Shown here: in pieces, positions 49,773 to 57,666 of the stretch | How positions within the stretch are numbered: the stretch's first letter is position 1 | Layout of the letters: every line of letters begins with the position of its first letter | Assembly: GCF_042956465.1 (NCBI RefSeq) | Contig: NZ_JBIBGL010000001.1 | Location: 186,001 to 250,000, forward strand | Direction of reading: 5' to 3' | Source: Embleya sp042956465 | GTDB lineage: Bacteria > Actinomycetota > Actinomycetes > Streptomycetales > Streptomycetaceae | DNA length: 64,000 nucleotides | The notes under the pieces: generated by a model | Told to the model about the DNA's origin: nothing | The model's database searches: none | Seen by the model: the letters and a program-made list of their open reading frames with translations, nothing else | Program-made: the position numbers and the translations under genes

Positions 49773-50960
49773 ATGGCCTACTTCGATCATGCGGCGACCA
49801 CCCCGATGCGCCTTTCGGCAATCCGGGCGATGACCGTACAGCTTGCCCGACTCGGGAATCCGTCCTCGCTGCACGCGTCCGGGCGACGCGCGCGCCGCAC
49901 GGTGGAGGAGTCCCGCGAGTCGCTGGCCCATGCGCTGGGCGCGCGACCGAGCGAGATCGTCTTCACCGCGGGCGGCACCGAAGCCGACAACCTCGCGGTC
50001 AAGGGGATCTACTGGTCGCGCGTCGCGGCGGACCCGGCGCGGCGACGGATACTCGTCAGTCCGGTGGAGCACCACGCCGTGCTCGACCCCGTGCTGTGGC
50101 TGGAGTCGGCCGAGGGCGCGGAGGTCGAGTGGCTGGACGTGGACGCCGACGGGCGGGTGCAACCGGACACCCTGCGGGCGGCGATCGAACGCGATCCGGC
50201 GTCGGTGGCCCTGGTGTCGGTGATGTGGGCCAACAACGAGGTCGGCACGGTCGAGCCGATCGCCGAGCTGGTCGAGATCGCGCACGAGTTCGGCATTCCG
50301 TTCCACTCCGACGCGGTCCAGGCGGTCGGCCAGGTCCCGGTGGACTTCGCGGCGACCGGTCTGGACGCGATGACCGTCACCGGACACAAGCTGGGCGGCC
50401 CGGGCAACTGCGGCGCGCTCGTGCTCGGCCGCGGCATCACGCCGGTGCCGGTGCTGCACGGTGGCGGCCAGGAGCGCGACGTGCGCTCGGGCACGCTGGA
50501 CACCGCGTCGATCGCGGCGCTTGCCGTGGCGGCCGAGGAGTCGGTCCGCGAACAGGCCCAGTACGCGCGACGGGTGGGCGCCCTGCGAGACGAGCTGGTG
50601 CGGCGGATCGTGGCGGCGGTGCCGGACGCGCAGCTCAACGGCGATCGGCGGCTGGACCCGGCATACCGGTTGCCGGGCAACGCGCACTTCTCCTTCCCGG
50701 GCTGTGAGGGCGACTCGTTGTTGCTGCTGCTCGACGCGCGCGGCATCGAGTGTTCGACCGGTTCGGCCTGCTCGGCGGGCGTCGCCCAGCCGAGCCATGT
50801 ACTGCTCGCGATGGGCGCGGACAGCGCCCGGGCCCGCGGTTCGCTGCGGTTCAGCCTGGGACACACCACCACCGAGGCCGAGGTCACCGAACTGGCCGAG
50901 GCGATCCTGCCGGTGGTCACCCGCGCCCGATCCGCGGGGTCGGTGGCGGCGCGTCGGTAG
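49773..50960 (+). CDS. Cysteine desulfurase (IscS/NifS-like)
   Basis: A 395-residue PLP enzyme that takes sulfur from cysteine and passes it on as persulfide. It starts AYFDHAATTPM. The PLP lysine is Lys206 in TVTGHKLGGPGNCG. The mobile Cys is Cys333 in ECSTGSACSAGVAQPSHVL, with the long loop of the group I (IscS/NifS) type. It is followed by mnmA on the same strand, so it is the likely sulfur donor for tRNA thiolation (established for IscS-MnmA; inferred here). Confidence 0.94.
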   Translation: MAYFDHAATTPMRLSAIRAMTVQLARLGNPSSLHASGRRARRTVEESRESLAHALGARPSEIVFTAGGTEADNLAVKGIYWSRVAADPARRRILVSPVEHHAVLDPVLWLESAEGAEVEWLDVDADGRVQPDTLRAAIERDPASVALVSVMWANNEVGTVEPIAELVEIAHEFGIPFHSDAVQAVGQVPVDFAATGLDAMTVTGHKLGGPGNCGALVLGRGITPVPVLHGGGQERDVRSGTLDTASIAALAVAAEESVREQAQYARRVGALRDELVRRIVAAVPDAQLNGDRRLDPAYRLPGNAHFSFPGCEGDSLLLLLDARGIECSTGSACSAGVAQPSHVLLAMGADSARARGSLRFSLGHTTTEAEVTELAEAILPVVTRARSAGSVAARR

Positions 50961-50981
50961 GACCGGCTTCGGGTGGGGCCG

Positions 50982-51049
50982 GTGTCGGTCGGGGCCGGGT
51001 GTCGGTCGGGGCTGGACATCGGTCGGGGCCGGGCGTCGGTCGGGGGGCG
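50982..51049. repeat. Four tandem 17-bp repeats between cysteine desulfurase and mnmA
   Basis: GTGTCGGTCGGGGCCGG at 50982-50998, then three further copies differing at 1-4 positions up to 51049. A second repeated motif, CTCGGGGGTCGGC, occurs twice between 51076 and 51120. G-rich on the plus strand, so a quadruplex or slippage array is possible. Confidence 0.75.
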
Positions 51050-51145
51050 GCTCGGGCTCGGGTTCGGGTGATTCGCTCGGGGGTCGGCTTCGGTCGGGTA
51101 ATCCCCTCGGGGGTCGGCGGGGTGACCACGTACTCTTGAGGCGCT

Positions 51146-52258
51146 ATGTCTGATCACACGCTTCCTCCTGCCAACGGCCGCCGCCTCCGGGTGCTCGCCG
51201 CCATGTCCGGCGGGGTCGACTCCGCCGTTGCCGCCGCGCGAGCGGTCGAGGCCGGACACGACGTGGTCGGTGTCCACCTCGCGCTCTCGGCGAAACCCGC
51301 GACGCTGCGCGAGGGCGCCCGGGGCTGTTGCACGATCGAGGATTCCCGGGACGCGCGGCGGGCCGCGGACGTGATCGGCATCCCGTTCTACGTATGGGAC
51401 ATGGCCGAGCGCTTCCGCGAGGACGTCATGGACGACTTCGTGGCCGAGTACAAGGCCGGGCGCACGCCGAACCCGTGCCTGCGCTGCAACGAGAAGATCA
51501 AGTTCGCGGCGCTGCTCGACAAGGCGCTCGGGCTCGGCTTCGACGCGGTGTGCACCGGGCACTACGCGCAGATCGTCGAGCATCCGGACGGCTCGCGCGA
51601 GCTGCACCGCTCGGTCGACATGAGCAAGGACCAGTCGTACGTGCTGGGCGTACTCGACACCGACCAGCTCGCGCACGCGATGTTCCCGCTCGGCGGCGAC
51701 ACCAAGGGCGACGTGCGACTGGAGGCCGAGCGGCGGGACCTCGCGGTCGCGCAGAAGCCGGACAGCCACGACATCTGCTTCATCGCCGACGGCGACACCC
51801 AGGGCTTCCTGGCCAAGCACCTGGGCACCGAGCGCGGCGACATCGTGGATGCGACGGGCGCCAAGCTCGGCGAGCACGACGGCGCGTACGCGTACACGAT
51901 CGGCCAGCGCAAGGGCCTGCGGATCGGCCGCCCGGCGGCGGACGGCAAGCCGCGGTACGTGCTGGACATCTCGCCGGTGAGCAACACCGTCACGGTCGGC
52001 CCGGTCGAGGCGCTGGACGTGGACCGCCTGGTCGGCATCCGGCCGAGGTGGTGCGGCCCGGCCCCGGTCGGCGAGGTGGCCTGCACGGCCCAGGTCCGAG
52101 CCCACGGCGAGGAAACCCCGGCGATCGCGGAGGCGGTCGGCACCGAGGTCCGCGTGCGACTGGCCGAGCCGATCCGAGGCATCGCCCGAGGCCAGGCCGT
52201 GGTCCTGTACGACGGGACGCGCGTCATCGGCTCGGCGACGATCGACGGCACGGCGTAG
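51146..52258 (+). CDS. mnmA: tRNA-specific 2-thiouridylase
   Basis: A 370-residue PP-loop ATPase that puts sulfur on position 2 of the wobble uridine of Lys, Glu and Gln tRNAs. PP-loop: VLAAMSGGVDSAVAA. The two catalytic cysteines are Cys111 (NPCLRCNEKIKF) and Cys211 (HDICFIADGD). GRRKG-like GQRKGLRIG and the GDTKGDVRLEA segment are family-typical. The ATG at 51146 follows the repeat-rich spacer. Sulfur is likely supplied by the cysteine desulfurase encoded just upstream. Confidence 0.95.
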   Translation: MSDHTLPPANGRRLRVLAAMSGGVDSAVAAARAVEAGHDVVGVHLALSAKPATLREGARGCCTIEDSRDARRAADVIGIPFYVWDMAERFREDVMDDFVAEYKAGRTPNPCLRCNEKIKFAALLDKALGLGFDAVCTGHYAQIVEHPDGSRELHRSVDMSKDQSYVLGVLDTDQLAHAMFPLGGDTKGDVRLEAERRDLAVAQKPDSHDICFIADGDTQGFLAKHLGTERGDIVDATGAKLGEHDGAYAYTIGQRKGLRIGRPAADGKPRYVLDISPVSNTVTVGPVEALDVDRLVGIRPRWCGPAPVGEVACTAQVRAHGEETPAIAEAVGTEVRVRLAEPIRGIARGQAVVLYDGTRVIGSATIDGTA

Positions 52259-52489
52259 CACGAGGTCGCGGCCGGGGCGGGGCGAGGGCGACAGGTTGTA
52301 GGCCCCACTACTTCGGGGCGCGCGCCGGGGTGGGGCCGAGGGCATGGGAAGGACCTGCCTCGCGTCCGGAGCCGGTTCGCCCGGCGGGGCGCGTGTCGCG
52401 GGGTGACGGTGCCGTGCGTGCTTCCCGGCCGTGGGGTTGGGCCGCTAGCTTTTCTCCTGATTGGTGGACCAACCATGGGGGAGGAAAGA

Positions 52490-52825
52490 GTGGGCCAAGC
52501 TTTCGAGGTCGATGCCGAGCAGTTGGCGCAGGCAGGGTTGCAACTGGGCGAAGCGGCGGGCGCGTTACGGTCGAGCGGCGATCTCGTGGGTCGGATGCCG
52601 CATCCCGACACGTACTCGGCCACATCCGCCGCCACCACCGAGCGAGCTTTCGAGTATGTGGCGAAGGTGTATGCCACAGTTGCGGAGCAGATCGAGAGCG
52701 CTCGCCGCGGGCTGGGGGCGAACGCGGAGCAGTACACCTCGACGGAGATTCGAAACAAGGATTCATTCGTGACCCCGCCCGCGCCGGCGCGGTCTCGGAT
52801 CGCGGCGATGTTCGAGGGCCAGTGA
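52490..52825 (+). CDS. EspC-like (T7SS target) small protein
   Basis: A 111-residue helical protein resembling the EspC/ESX-secretion-associated family: FEVDAEQLAQAGLQLGEAAG at the start and ATTERAFEYVAKVYATVAEQ in the second helix. No signal peptide. The GTG at 52490 was chosen because GGAGGAAA lies just upstream; an ATG at 52475 would add five residues. Its stop overlaps the next start (GTGA). It probably guides the following protein to the T7SS machine, which is not encoded here. Confidence 0.8.
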   Translation: MGQAFEVDAEQLAQAGLQLGEAAGALRSSGDLVGRMPHPDTYSATSAATTERAFEYVAKVYATVAEQIESARRGLGANAEQYTSTEIRNKDSFVTPPAPARSRIAAMFEGQ

Positions 52826-53922
52826 ACGACGTCCGGGCCCTCATCCCCGGTGACCCGATGTCCGTGCGCACCGGAGCCGGCAACCTCCTTCTCAACTGCA
52901 TGGGCGCCGGTCGCGCCAATGAGACCCTTGGTCGAGTCGTGGAACAGACTTCGGCCACATGGCAGGGTGCGGCCGCCGAGGGATTGCGGGCCGAACTGAC
53001 CCTTCGACGCGCCCGGTTGACCGAGATTTCCGATCGCGTCGGGGTCATCGTGCAGGCCCTGTACGGCTATGCCGACAGCCTCGCCGCAGCCCAGGCGACC
53101 GCCGGCCGCTGTCTGGAGATCGCCGCGCAGTTGGGAATGGAACCCGTCCTGGTCGAGCAGTCGGCCATGCGACCGGAACTGCTCATCCCGCAGTCCTACG
53201 ATTGCGGTCCGACGAGCCGGCTGACCGACACCGAGATGGCGCAACGGGCGGGTTTGGCGCAGGAGTTCAACCGTCTGTTGGCGAATGCGCGAGGAAAGGC
53301 CGCCGAGGCCGACTACACGCTCGAACGCACCATGCGAGTGCCCTTGAGCGAGATCGCCACGCAATATCAGGTCGGTGACCAGGAGTTGGTCGATTTCGCG
53401 CCCAACCCGATCGAAAGCCGGATTCCCCATCTCAATGACCGACGGCCCGCGTCCGAGCAGGCCATGCTGCTCGAACTCTCCACCGAGGAACGGGCCCGGT
53501 ACATGCTGATCGGCAATCAGGCGTGGGAGGAGTGCCGCAAACGTTTCCCCGGCCAGGGTGAACTGGAGGGCCATGCCGACGCGTTTCGACACACATATTG
53601 GAACGCGTTGTTGGCGCGGAATTTCGGGCCCGAATGGGCGGCTCGGTACACGACGGCGCACGAGATGGGTGCGGACCCGGATCCACTCAAGCGCACTTCC
53701 GAATCGATGGACCTCTTCAACAACGAGGTCGGTCGGCGGATAGCCGTCGAAGCGAACGGCAAGTCGACCGAGGAACTGGCGGACATGGTCGAACACGCCG
53801 TACGCAACGGCCGGACCGTGGTGGTCGGGATCGACGGGCAACTCACCTACAGCGACTACGTACCGCCCGGTCGTACCTGGGAAGCGGATCGAAAAGGCAA
53901 GACGGAGTCGTTCGATGTCTGA
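52822..53922 (+). CDS. WXG-headed T7SS effector with DUF6973-like C-terminal domain
   Basis: A 366-residue protein. The N-terminal helical hairpin contains a WXG-type turn, TSATWQGAAAEGL (Trp47, Gly49). A linker of about 100 residues follows. The C-terminal domain (about 205-345) has EGHADAFRHTYWNAL (His251, His257), TTAHEMGAD (His280) and MDLFNNEVGRRIA. This matches my memory of the DUF6973 family found in T7SS-linked and polymorphic-toxin proteins. The conserved His, Asp, Glu and Asn residues suggest a metal-dependent or hydrolytic activity; the reaction is unknown. It overlaps the EspC-like gene before it and, by 8 bases, the membrane-protein gene after it. Confidence 0.8.
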   Translation: MNDVRALIPGDPMSVRTGAGNLLLNCMGAGRANETLGRVVEQTSATWQGAAAEGLRAELTLRRARLTEISDRVGVIVQALYGYADSLAAAQATAGRCLEIAAQLGMEPVLVEQSAMRPELLIPQSYDCGPTSRLTDTEMAQRAGLAQEFNRLLANARGKAAEADYTLERTMRVPLSEIATQYQVGDQELVDFAPNPIESRIPHLNDRRPASEQAMLLELSTEERARYMLIGNQAWEECRKRFPGQGELEGHADAFRHTYWNALLARNFGPEWAARYTTAHEMGADPDPLKRTSESMDLFNNEVGRRIAVEANGKSTEELADMVEHAVRNGRTVVVGIDGQLTYSDYVPPGRTWEADRKGKTESFDV

Positions 53923-54571
53923 GGAAGTGGACGACACGGGGTCCGAAGTCGGTGAGGTCGACGGGAACAACGGGACTGGCGAGGTCGATGGAGCCGACGG
54001 GGCCTACGGCGTCGAAGAGGTAGCGCAGGTTGGGGAATCGGTCGATTGGAAGTCTCCTCTTCTTGGTTGCCTGATCGGGATGTTGATCACGCCGTTTGTG
54101 CTGGTGGGCGGGTTGTACGCGGCGTCGGGGAGCTTTCGGTCCGTTGTATCGGAGGTGTTTCGGCAGGACGACGAGCGTTCCTTTCAGCAGCGGGCGCAGC
54201 GGGACATCTGTCGGGACGGGGTGCTGAGGCTGCGCGATGTGACGGACTTCGCCTGGGACACCGTTTATCTGGGCGCCGCGGAGGACACCATGGCGCGACG
54301 GTACGGCGAGTCCGTACGGCTGCCTCGTAGCAGCGACGACGAACCGGTCACCTTCGTGTTCGTGAAGGGACGAGAGGCGGTGCGTACGTACGAGGTGTGG
54401 GGGGCCTTCGACGTCCGCGCCGGGGATCGGCCGTGGGGCCGGGAAGTGTATCTCCGCCTGGACGAGAAGCCGCCCGCGCCGGGCACGTTGGCGAGTCCGA
54501 AGGTAGGCGAGGGTGCCCTGCCCGCAGCCGTCGATGCGCCGACGCGGGAGCGGGTCTGCGGCGGCGGGTGA
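53915..54571 (+). CDS. Membrane-anchored protein, candidate immunity protein
   Basis: A 218-residue protein. An acidic, Gly/Asp-rich N-terminus (1-45) precedes one or two closely spaced membrane helices (LLGCLIGMLITPFVLVGGLY, about 48-68). The outer or inner domain (75-218) has FAWDTVYLGAAEDTMARRYGE and VTFVFVKGREAV. The start overlaps the effector gene by 8 bases. Tight overlap, order and a membrane anchor are typical of immunity genes against cell-envelope or secreted toxins, but no immunity family was recognised; function is inferred from position. Confidence 0.65.
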   Translation: MSEEVDDTGSEVGEVDGNNGTGEVDGADGAYGVEEVAQVGESVDWKSPLLGCLIGMLITPFVLVGGLYAASGSFRSVVSEVFRQDDERSFQQRAQRDICRDGVLRLRDVTDFAWDTVYLGAAEDTMARRYGESVRLPRSSDDEPVTFVFVKGREAVRTYEVWGAFDVRAGDRPWGREVYLRLDEKPPAPGTLASPKVGEGALPAAVDAPTRERVCGGG

Positions 54572-54959
54572 GGACGGGCGGCGGGGCCATTGGCCTTGCC
54601 GATCCCGGGAATCGGCCCCCGGGCCGGGGGTGTACCCGGGGGCCGATGGGTGCCCGCACGACGTGCCCGCACCGCCTTCGACGCCGTGCGGGCTGTCTGG
54701 GTAGCCCTGACGATGCCGGCCCCCGACACGGGTGCGGCAGCAACGAAAGTTGATCGTGATCGTCCGAAGGTTGTCGAATACACGCCCGGTTCCGGTCCGC
54801 GAGCCCGCGTCCGCGCTCCCGCGAATCCACGCCCCCGTCCCCGCCTCGTGCGAGTCGCTTCGTCTCCGCGCCCGGGTGTGGCCCGTTGCGTGGGGGAACC
54901 GGGTCGGGGTGGGGTGCGTCGCAGGGGTGTTCGCTGTGCGGCTATGGGGATGGTGCGTG
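54572..54959. other. Gene-free region with a strong hairpin after the T7SS cassette
   Basis: A 388-bp stretch. At 54612-54646 a perfect 12-bp inverted repeat (TCGGCCCCCGGG / CCCGGGGGCCGA, 11-base loop) fits a terminator for the T7SS cassette. The frame of the next gene is open back to 54732 but its ribosome binding site and signal peptide point to a start at 54960. No other element recognised. Confidence 0.6.
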
Positions 54960-56150
54960 ATGGGTGTACGGGGGGCCTGGTGGGATCGGGTGCTGCGGTT
55001 GGTGTTGGCGGTGGTGTCGATCCAGGTGCTGATGGTGGCGCAGCCCGCATGGGCTTGCGGGTGTGGGGCGGCGGTGCCGGCCGGCGGGCGGACGCTGACT
55101 GTGGGCCGGGAGACCTCGGTGGTGCGCTGGGACGGGCGCGTCGAGGAGATCGACATGCAGCTGACCGTGTCCGGGGACGCGGAATCGGCGGCGTGGATCA
55201 TGCCGGTGCCGTCGCGGGCGAGCGTGACGCTCGGGAACAGCGCGCTGTTCGGTGAGTTGGAGCGGGTGGTGGCACCCGTCGAGCGGGTTCGGCACTACTT
55301 CTGGCCGAGGTCGGGTGACTGGCCCCTCTCCGACGATTCGGGCGGCGGGGACAGGTCTCCTCGCGCCGGTGCGGCGCCGGGTGCCGGTGGGGTCGAGGTG
55401 GTCGGGCGCGAGCGGTTGGGCCCGTTCGACGTCGCACGCCTCGCGGCCGACGACCCGCAGGCGTTGGGGAGTTGGCTCACGCAGAACGGCTTCCACCTGC
55501 CTCCCGCGCTCGCGACCGCGCTGGAGCCGTACGTGCGGCAGCACTGGGAGTACGTGGCGATCCGGCTCGCGCCCGAGGCGCCCGCCGGCGGCGGCGTCCG
55601 GCCGGCCACGCTGCGCGGCAGCCTGGATCCGTTGCACCTGAGCTTCGCCTCGGATCGCCTGGTCTATCCCATGCGGCTGTCCCGACTGGCCAAGGTGCCG
55701 CAGCACTTGCGGCTGTACGTGGTCGCCGCACACCGCATGCAGCCGCGCTCGGACATCGGTGGCGCGACCCCGAACGTGCTGTACGCGGGCAAGCCGGACG
55801 CCGCACGATCGGCGGGCGCCGGGCAGTCGACCGGTATCGCGGACCGGTTGGCACCGATCGACGGCAAGCCGGCCTTCCTGACCGCGTTCGACCAGAACTT
55901 CCCGATTCCGGCCGACATCGTCGACGACCACGAACTGCGCCCGGCCGCACGCGACAACGGCTATCAACGGGCCACCTACCGCGACGAGTTGCTGACCGTC
56001 GCCGGGATCCCGGCCTGGCTGCTGTCGGTACTCGGCGCGCTCGTCGTGCTGCTCGCGGCCGGCCTGCTGTGGCGCCGCCGCCGCATCACCCGCAGGCCGC
56101 CGACCGCACCCGGCCCGGTCCCGCCGCGCCCGACGTACGCGCCGAGCTGA
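54960..56150 (+). CDS. DUF2330 exported membrane protein
   Basis: A 396-residue protein from the ATG at 54960 (an in-frame GTG lies one codon earlier). The signal peptide VLRLVLAVVSIQVLMVAQPAWACGCG ends in the ACGCG motif typical of DUF2330 proteins (its last 20 or so residues matter: AVVSIQVLMVAQPAWACGCG). The body has AAWIMPVPSRASVTLG and SWLTQNGFHLPP, both family-like. One C-terminal helix (IPAWLLSVLGALVVLLAAGL, about 350-370) and an Arg-rich tail anchor it to the membrane. From this family only its surface location is known. Confidence 0.85.
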   Translation: MGVRGAWWDRVLRLVLAVVSIQVLMVAQPAWACGCGAAVPAGGRTLTVGRETSVVRWDGRVEEIDMQLTVSGDAESAAWIMPVPSRASVTLGNSALFGELERVVAPVERVRHYFWPRSGDWPLSDDSGGGDRSPRAGAAPGAGGVEVVGRERLGPFDVARLAADDPQALGSWLTQNGFHLPPALATALEPYVRQHWEYVAIRLAPEAPAGGGVRPATLRGSLDPLHLSFASDRLVYPMRLSRLAKVPQHLRLYVVAAHRMQPRSDIGGATPNVLYAGKPDAARSAGAGQSTGIADRLAPIDGKPAFLTAFDQNFPIPADIVDDHELRPAARDNGYQRATYRDELLTVAGIPAWLLSVLGALVVLLAAGLLWRRRRITRRPPTAPGPVPPRPTYAPS

Positions 56151-56174
56151 TCCACCGTCCACGGCGCCGAGGGC

Positions 56175-57365
56175 TCAAGCGAGGTCCGCCCACGTGCCGG
56201 CGACCATGACCGCCGTGACGGCGGTGAGTGCCTCGATGCGGTCGAGGGGATCGCCGGCGCACAGCAGGAGGTCGGCGTCGTGGCCGGCACGGAGGCGGCC
56301 CTTGCGCCCGCCGAGGCCGACGGTGTCGGCGGCGAGGGAGGTGGCCGACGCGAGCGCCTCGGCTGCCGGGATGCCGCCCGCGACCAGGTCGGCGACGGCG
56401 GCCGGCAGGCTCCCGTGCGGCTTGGCGGCGCTGATCCCCGAGTCGGCTCCGGAGACGATGCGGACCCCGGCCCGGTGTGCGCGGGCCACCAGGGCGAGCC
56501 GGACCTCCCGGGTCAGTCCGAGGCGCTCCAGCAACTCCCGTACCGACGGCGGCGGGAGTGCGTCCGGGTCGGTACCGAGCGTGGGACACACGGCGACCTG
56601 CCGCGCCGCGAGCCGGTGCAGCAGGTCGTCGGAGATCCACACGCCCCGGTCGGTCAGGCAGGTGCAGTGTTCGATGCCGTCCGCGCCTGCGGCGAGGGCC
56701 TGTTCGACGGCGGGCAGGTTGTGTGCGTGCACGGTGACCGGCAGTCCGGCGGCGTGCGCCTCGTCCACGATCAGGCGCAGTTCCGTCAGGGTGAACTGAC
56801 AGCGCATCAGGTCGGTGCCCGGGGTCATCGTGCCGCCGGTGCCCATCACCTTGACCACGTTCACGCCGCGCTCGGCCCGCTCCCGAACGGCCGCACGCAG
56901 TCGATCGGGCCCGACGACCTCGCTGCCGAATCGCCAACAGTGCCCCCTGGCGCTGGTGATCGGCGGCCCGGCGGCCAGGATCGTCGGCGCGGGCAGGCCG
57001 TCGGCCGCCCGATCGCGCCGGTGCAGCACCGACCAGTCACGGTCGCCGAGATCGCGTACCACGGTTACCCCGACGGCCAGTTCGCGACGTAACGAGTCGG
57101 TGATCACCGCGTCGAGTTGCTCGGGGGAGTACTCGGGCAGCCGGTCGAGCGCGCCGTCGCGACTGTCGCCGCCGAGGTGGCTGTGCAGGTCGAACAGGCC
57201 CGGCAGGACGGTCGCCGTGGGATGTTCGACCAGGTTCCAGCCGTCCGGAACGGGCGCCTCGCCCGACTCCAGCCCGACGATTCGCCCGTCCGCCACGAAG
57301 ACGGACACCGGCCCGGGGAGCGCCCGTTCGCCGTCGAAGGCGCGTGCCGCTCGGATCACCAACAT
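56175..57365 (-). CDS. Amidohydrolase-family metal hydrolase
   Basis: A 396-residue protein of the imidazolonepropionase/prolidase-like amidohydrolase group. Metal-site motifs: GLFDLHSHLGG (HxH), the Lys in NVVKVMGTGG, TVHAHNLPAVEQALAAG, IEHCTCL and SGADSG (final Asp). The N-terminus MLVIRAARAFDG and the end GRLRAGHDADLLL form the composite beta domain. The ATG at 57365 was chosen because GGGGA precedes it; an ATG four codons earlier has its purine tract too close. Substrate unknown. Convergent with the DUF2330 gene. Confidence 0.88.
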   Translation of the reverse strand: MLVIRAARAFDGERALPGPVSVFVADGRIVGLESGEAPVPDGWNLVEHPTATVLPGLFDLHSHLGGDSRDGALDRLPEYSPEQLDAVITDSLRRELAVGVTVVRDLGDRDWSVLHRRDRAADGLPAPTILAAGPPITSARGHCWRFGSEVVGPDRLRAAVRERAERGVNVVKVMGTGGTMTPGTDLMRCQFTLTELRLIVDEAHAAGLPVTVHAHNLPAVEQALAAGADGIEHCTCLTDRGVWISDDLLHRLAARQVAVCPTLGTDPDALPPPSVRELLERLGLTREVRLALVARAHRAGVRIVSGADSGISAAKPHGSLPAAVADLVAGGIPAAEALASATSLAADTVGLGGRKGRLRAGHDADLLLCAGDPLDRIEALTAVTAVMVAGTWADLA

Positions 57366-57666
57366 GTCGTTCCCCATTCCTCGGGTTCGTCCCTCGGACA
57401 GCACCATAATCCGGAGAATCCCGGAATCCGGCGATTACGGATCGAGGACCGAATCGGGAAAGAGTCCATATTGCGCAGGTGGACTTTCCGGAACGGACGA
57501 TTTCGAGCCATTCGTTGTCCGAACTTCGCCGGTCCCCTAATCTTCACGCGACCGCGTGCGGAGCCGAGACGGCTCCCGGCGAGCGGTGCTCGGCAGCCGT
57601 GAAGGCGTCCCGCACCGGTACGACCGATGAGGTCGGAACAACACGTCGCAACCCTCGGAGGGTTCA

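Noticed and set aside
50982..51120. Repeat array as a CRISPR
   Set aside because: Units are 17 bp without spacers and no cas genes are nearby.
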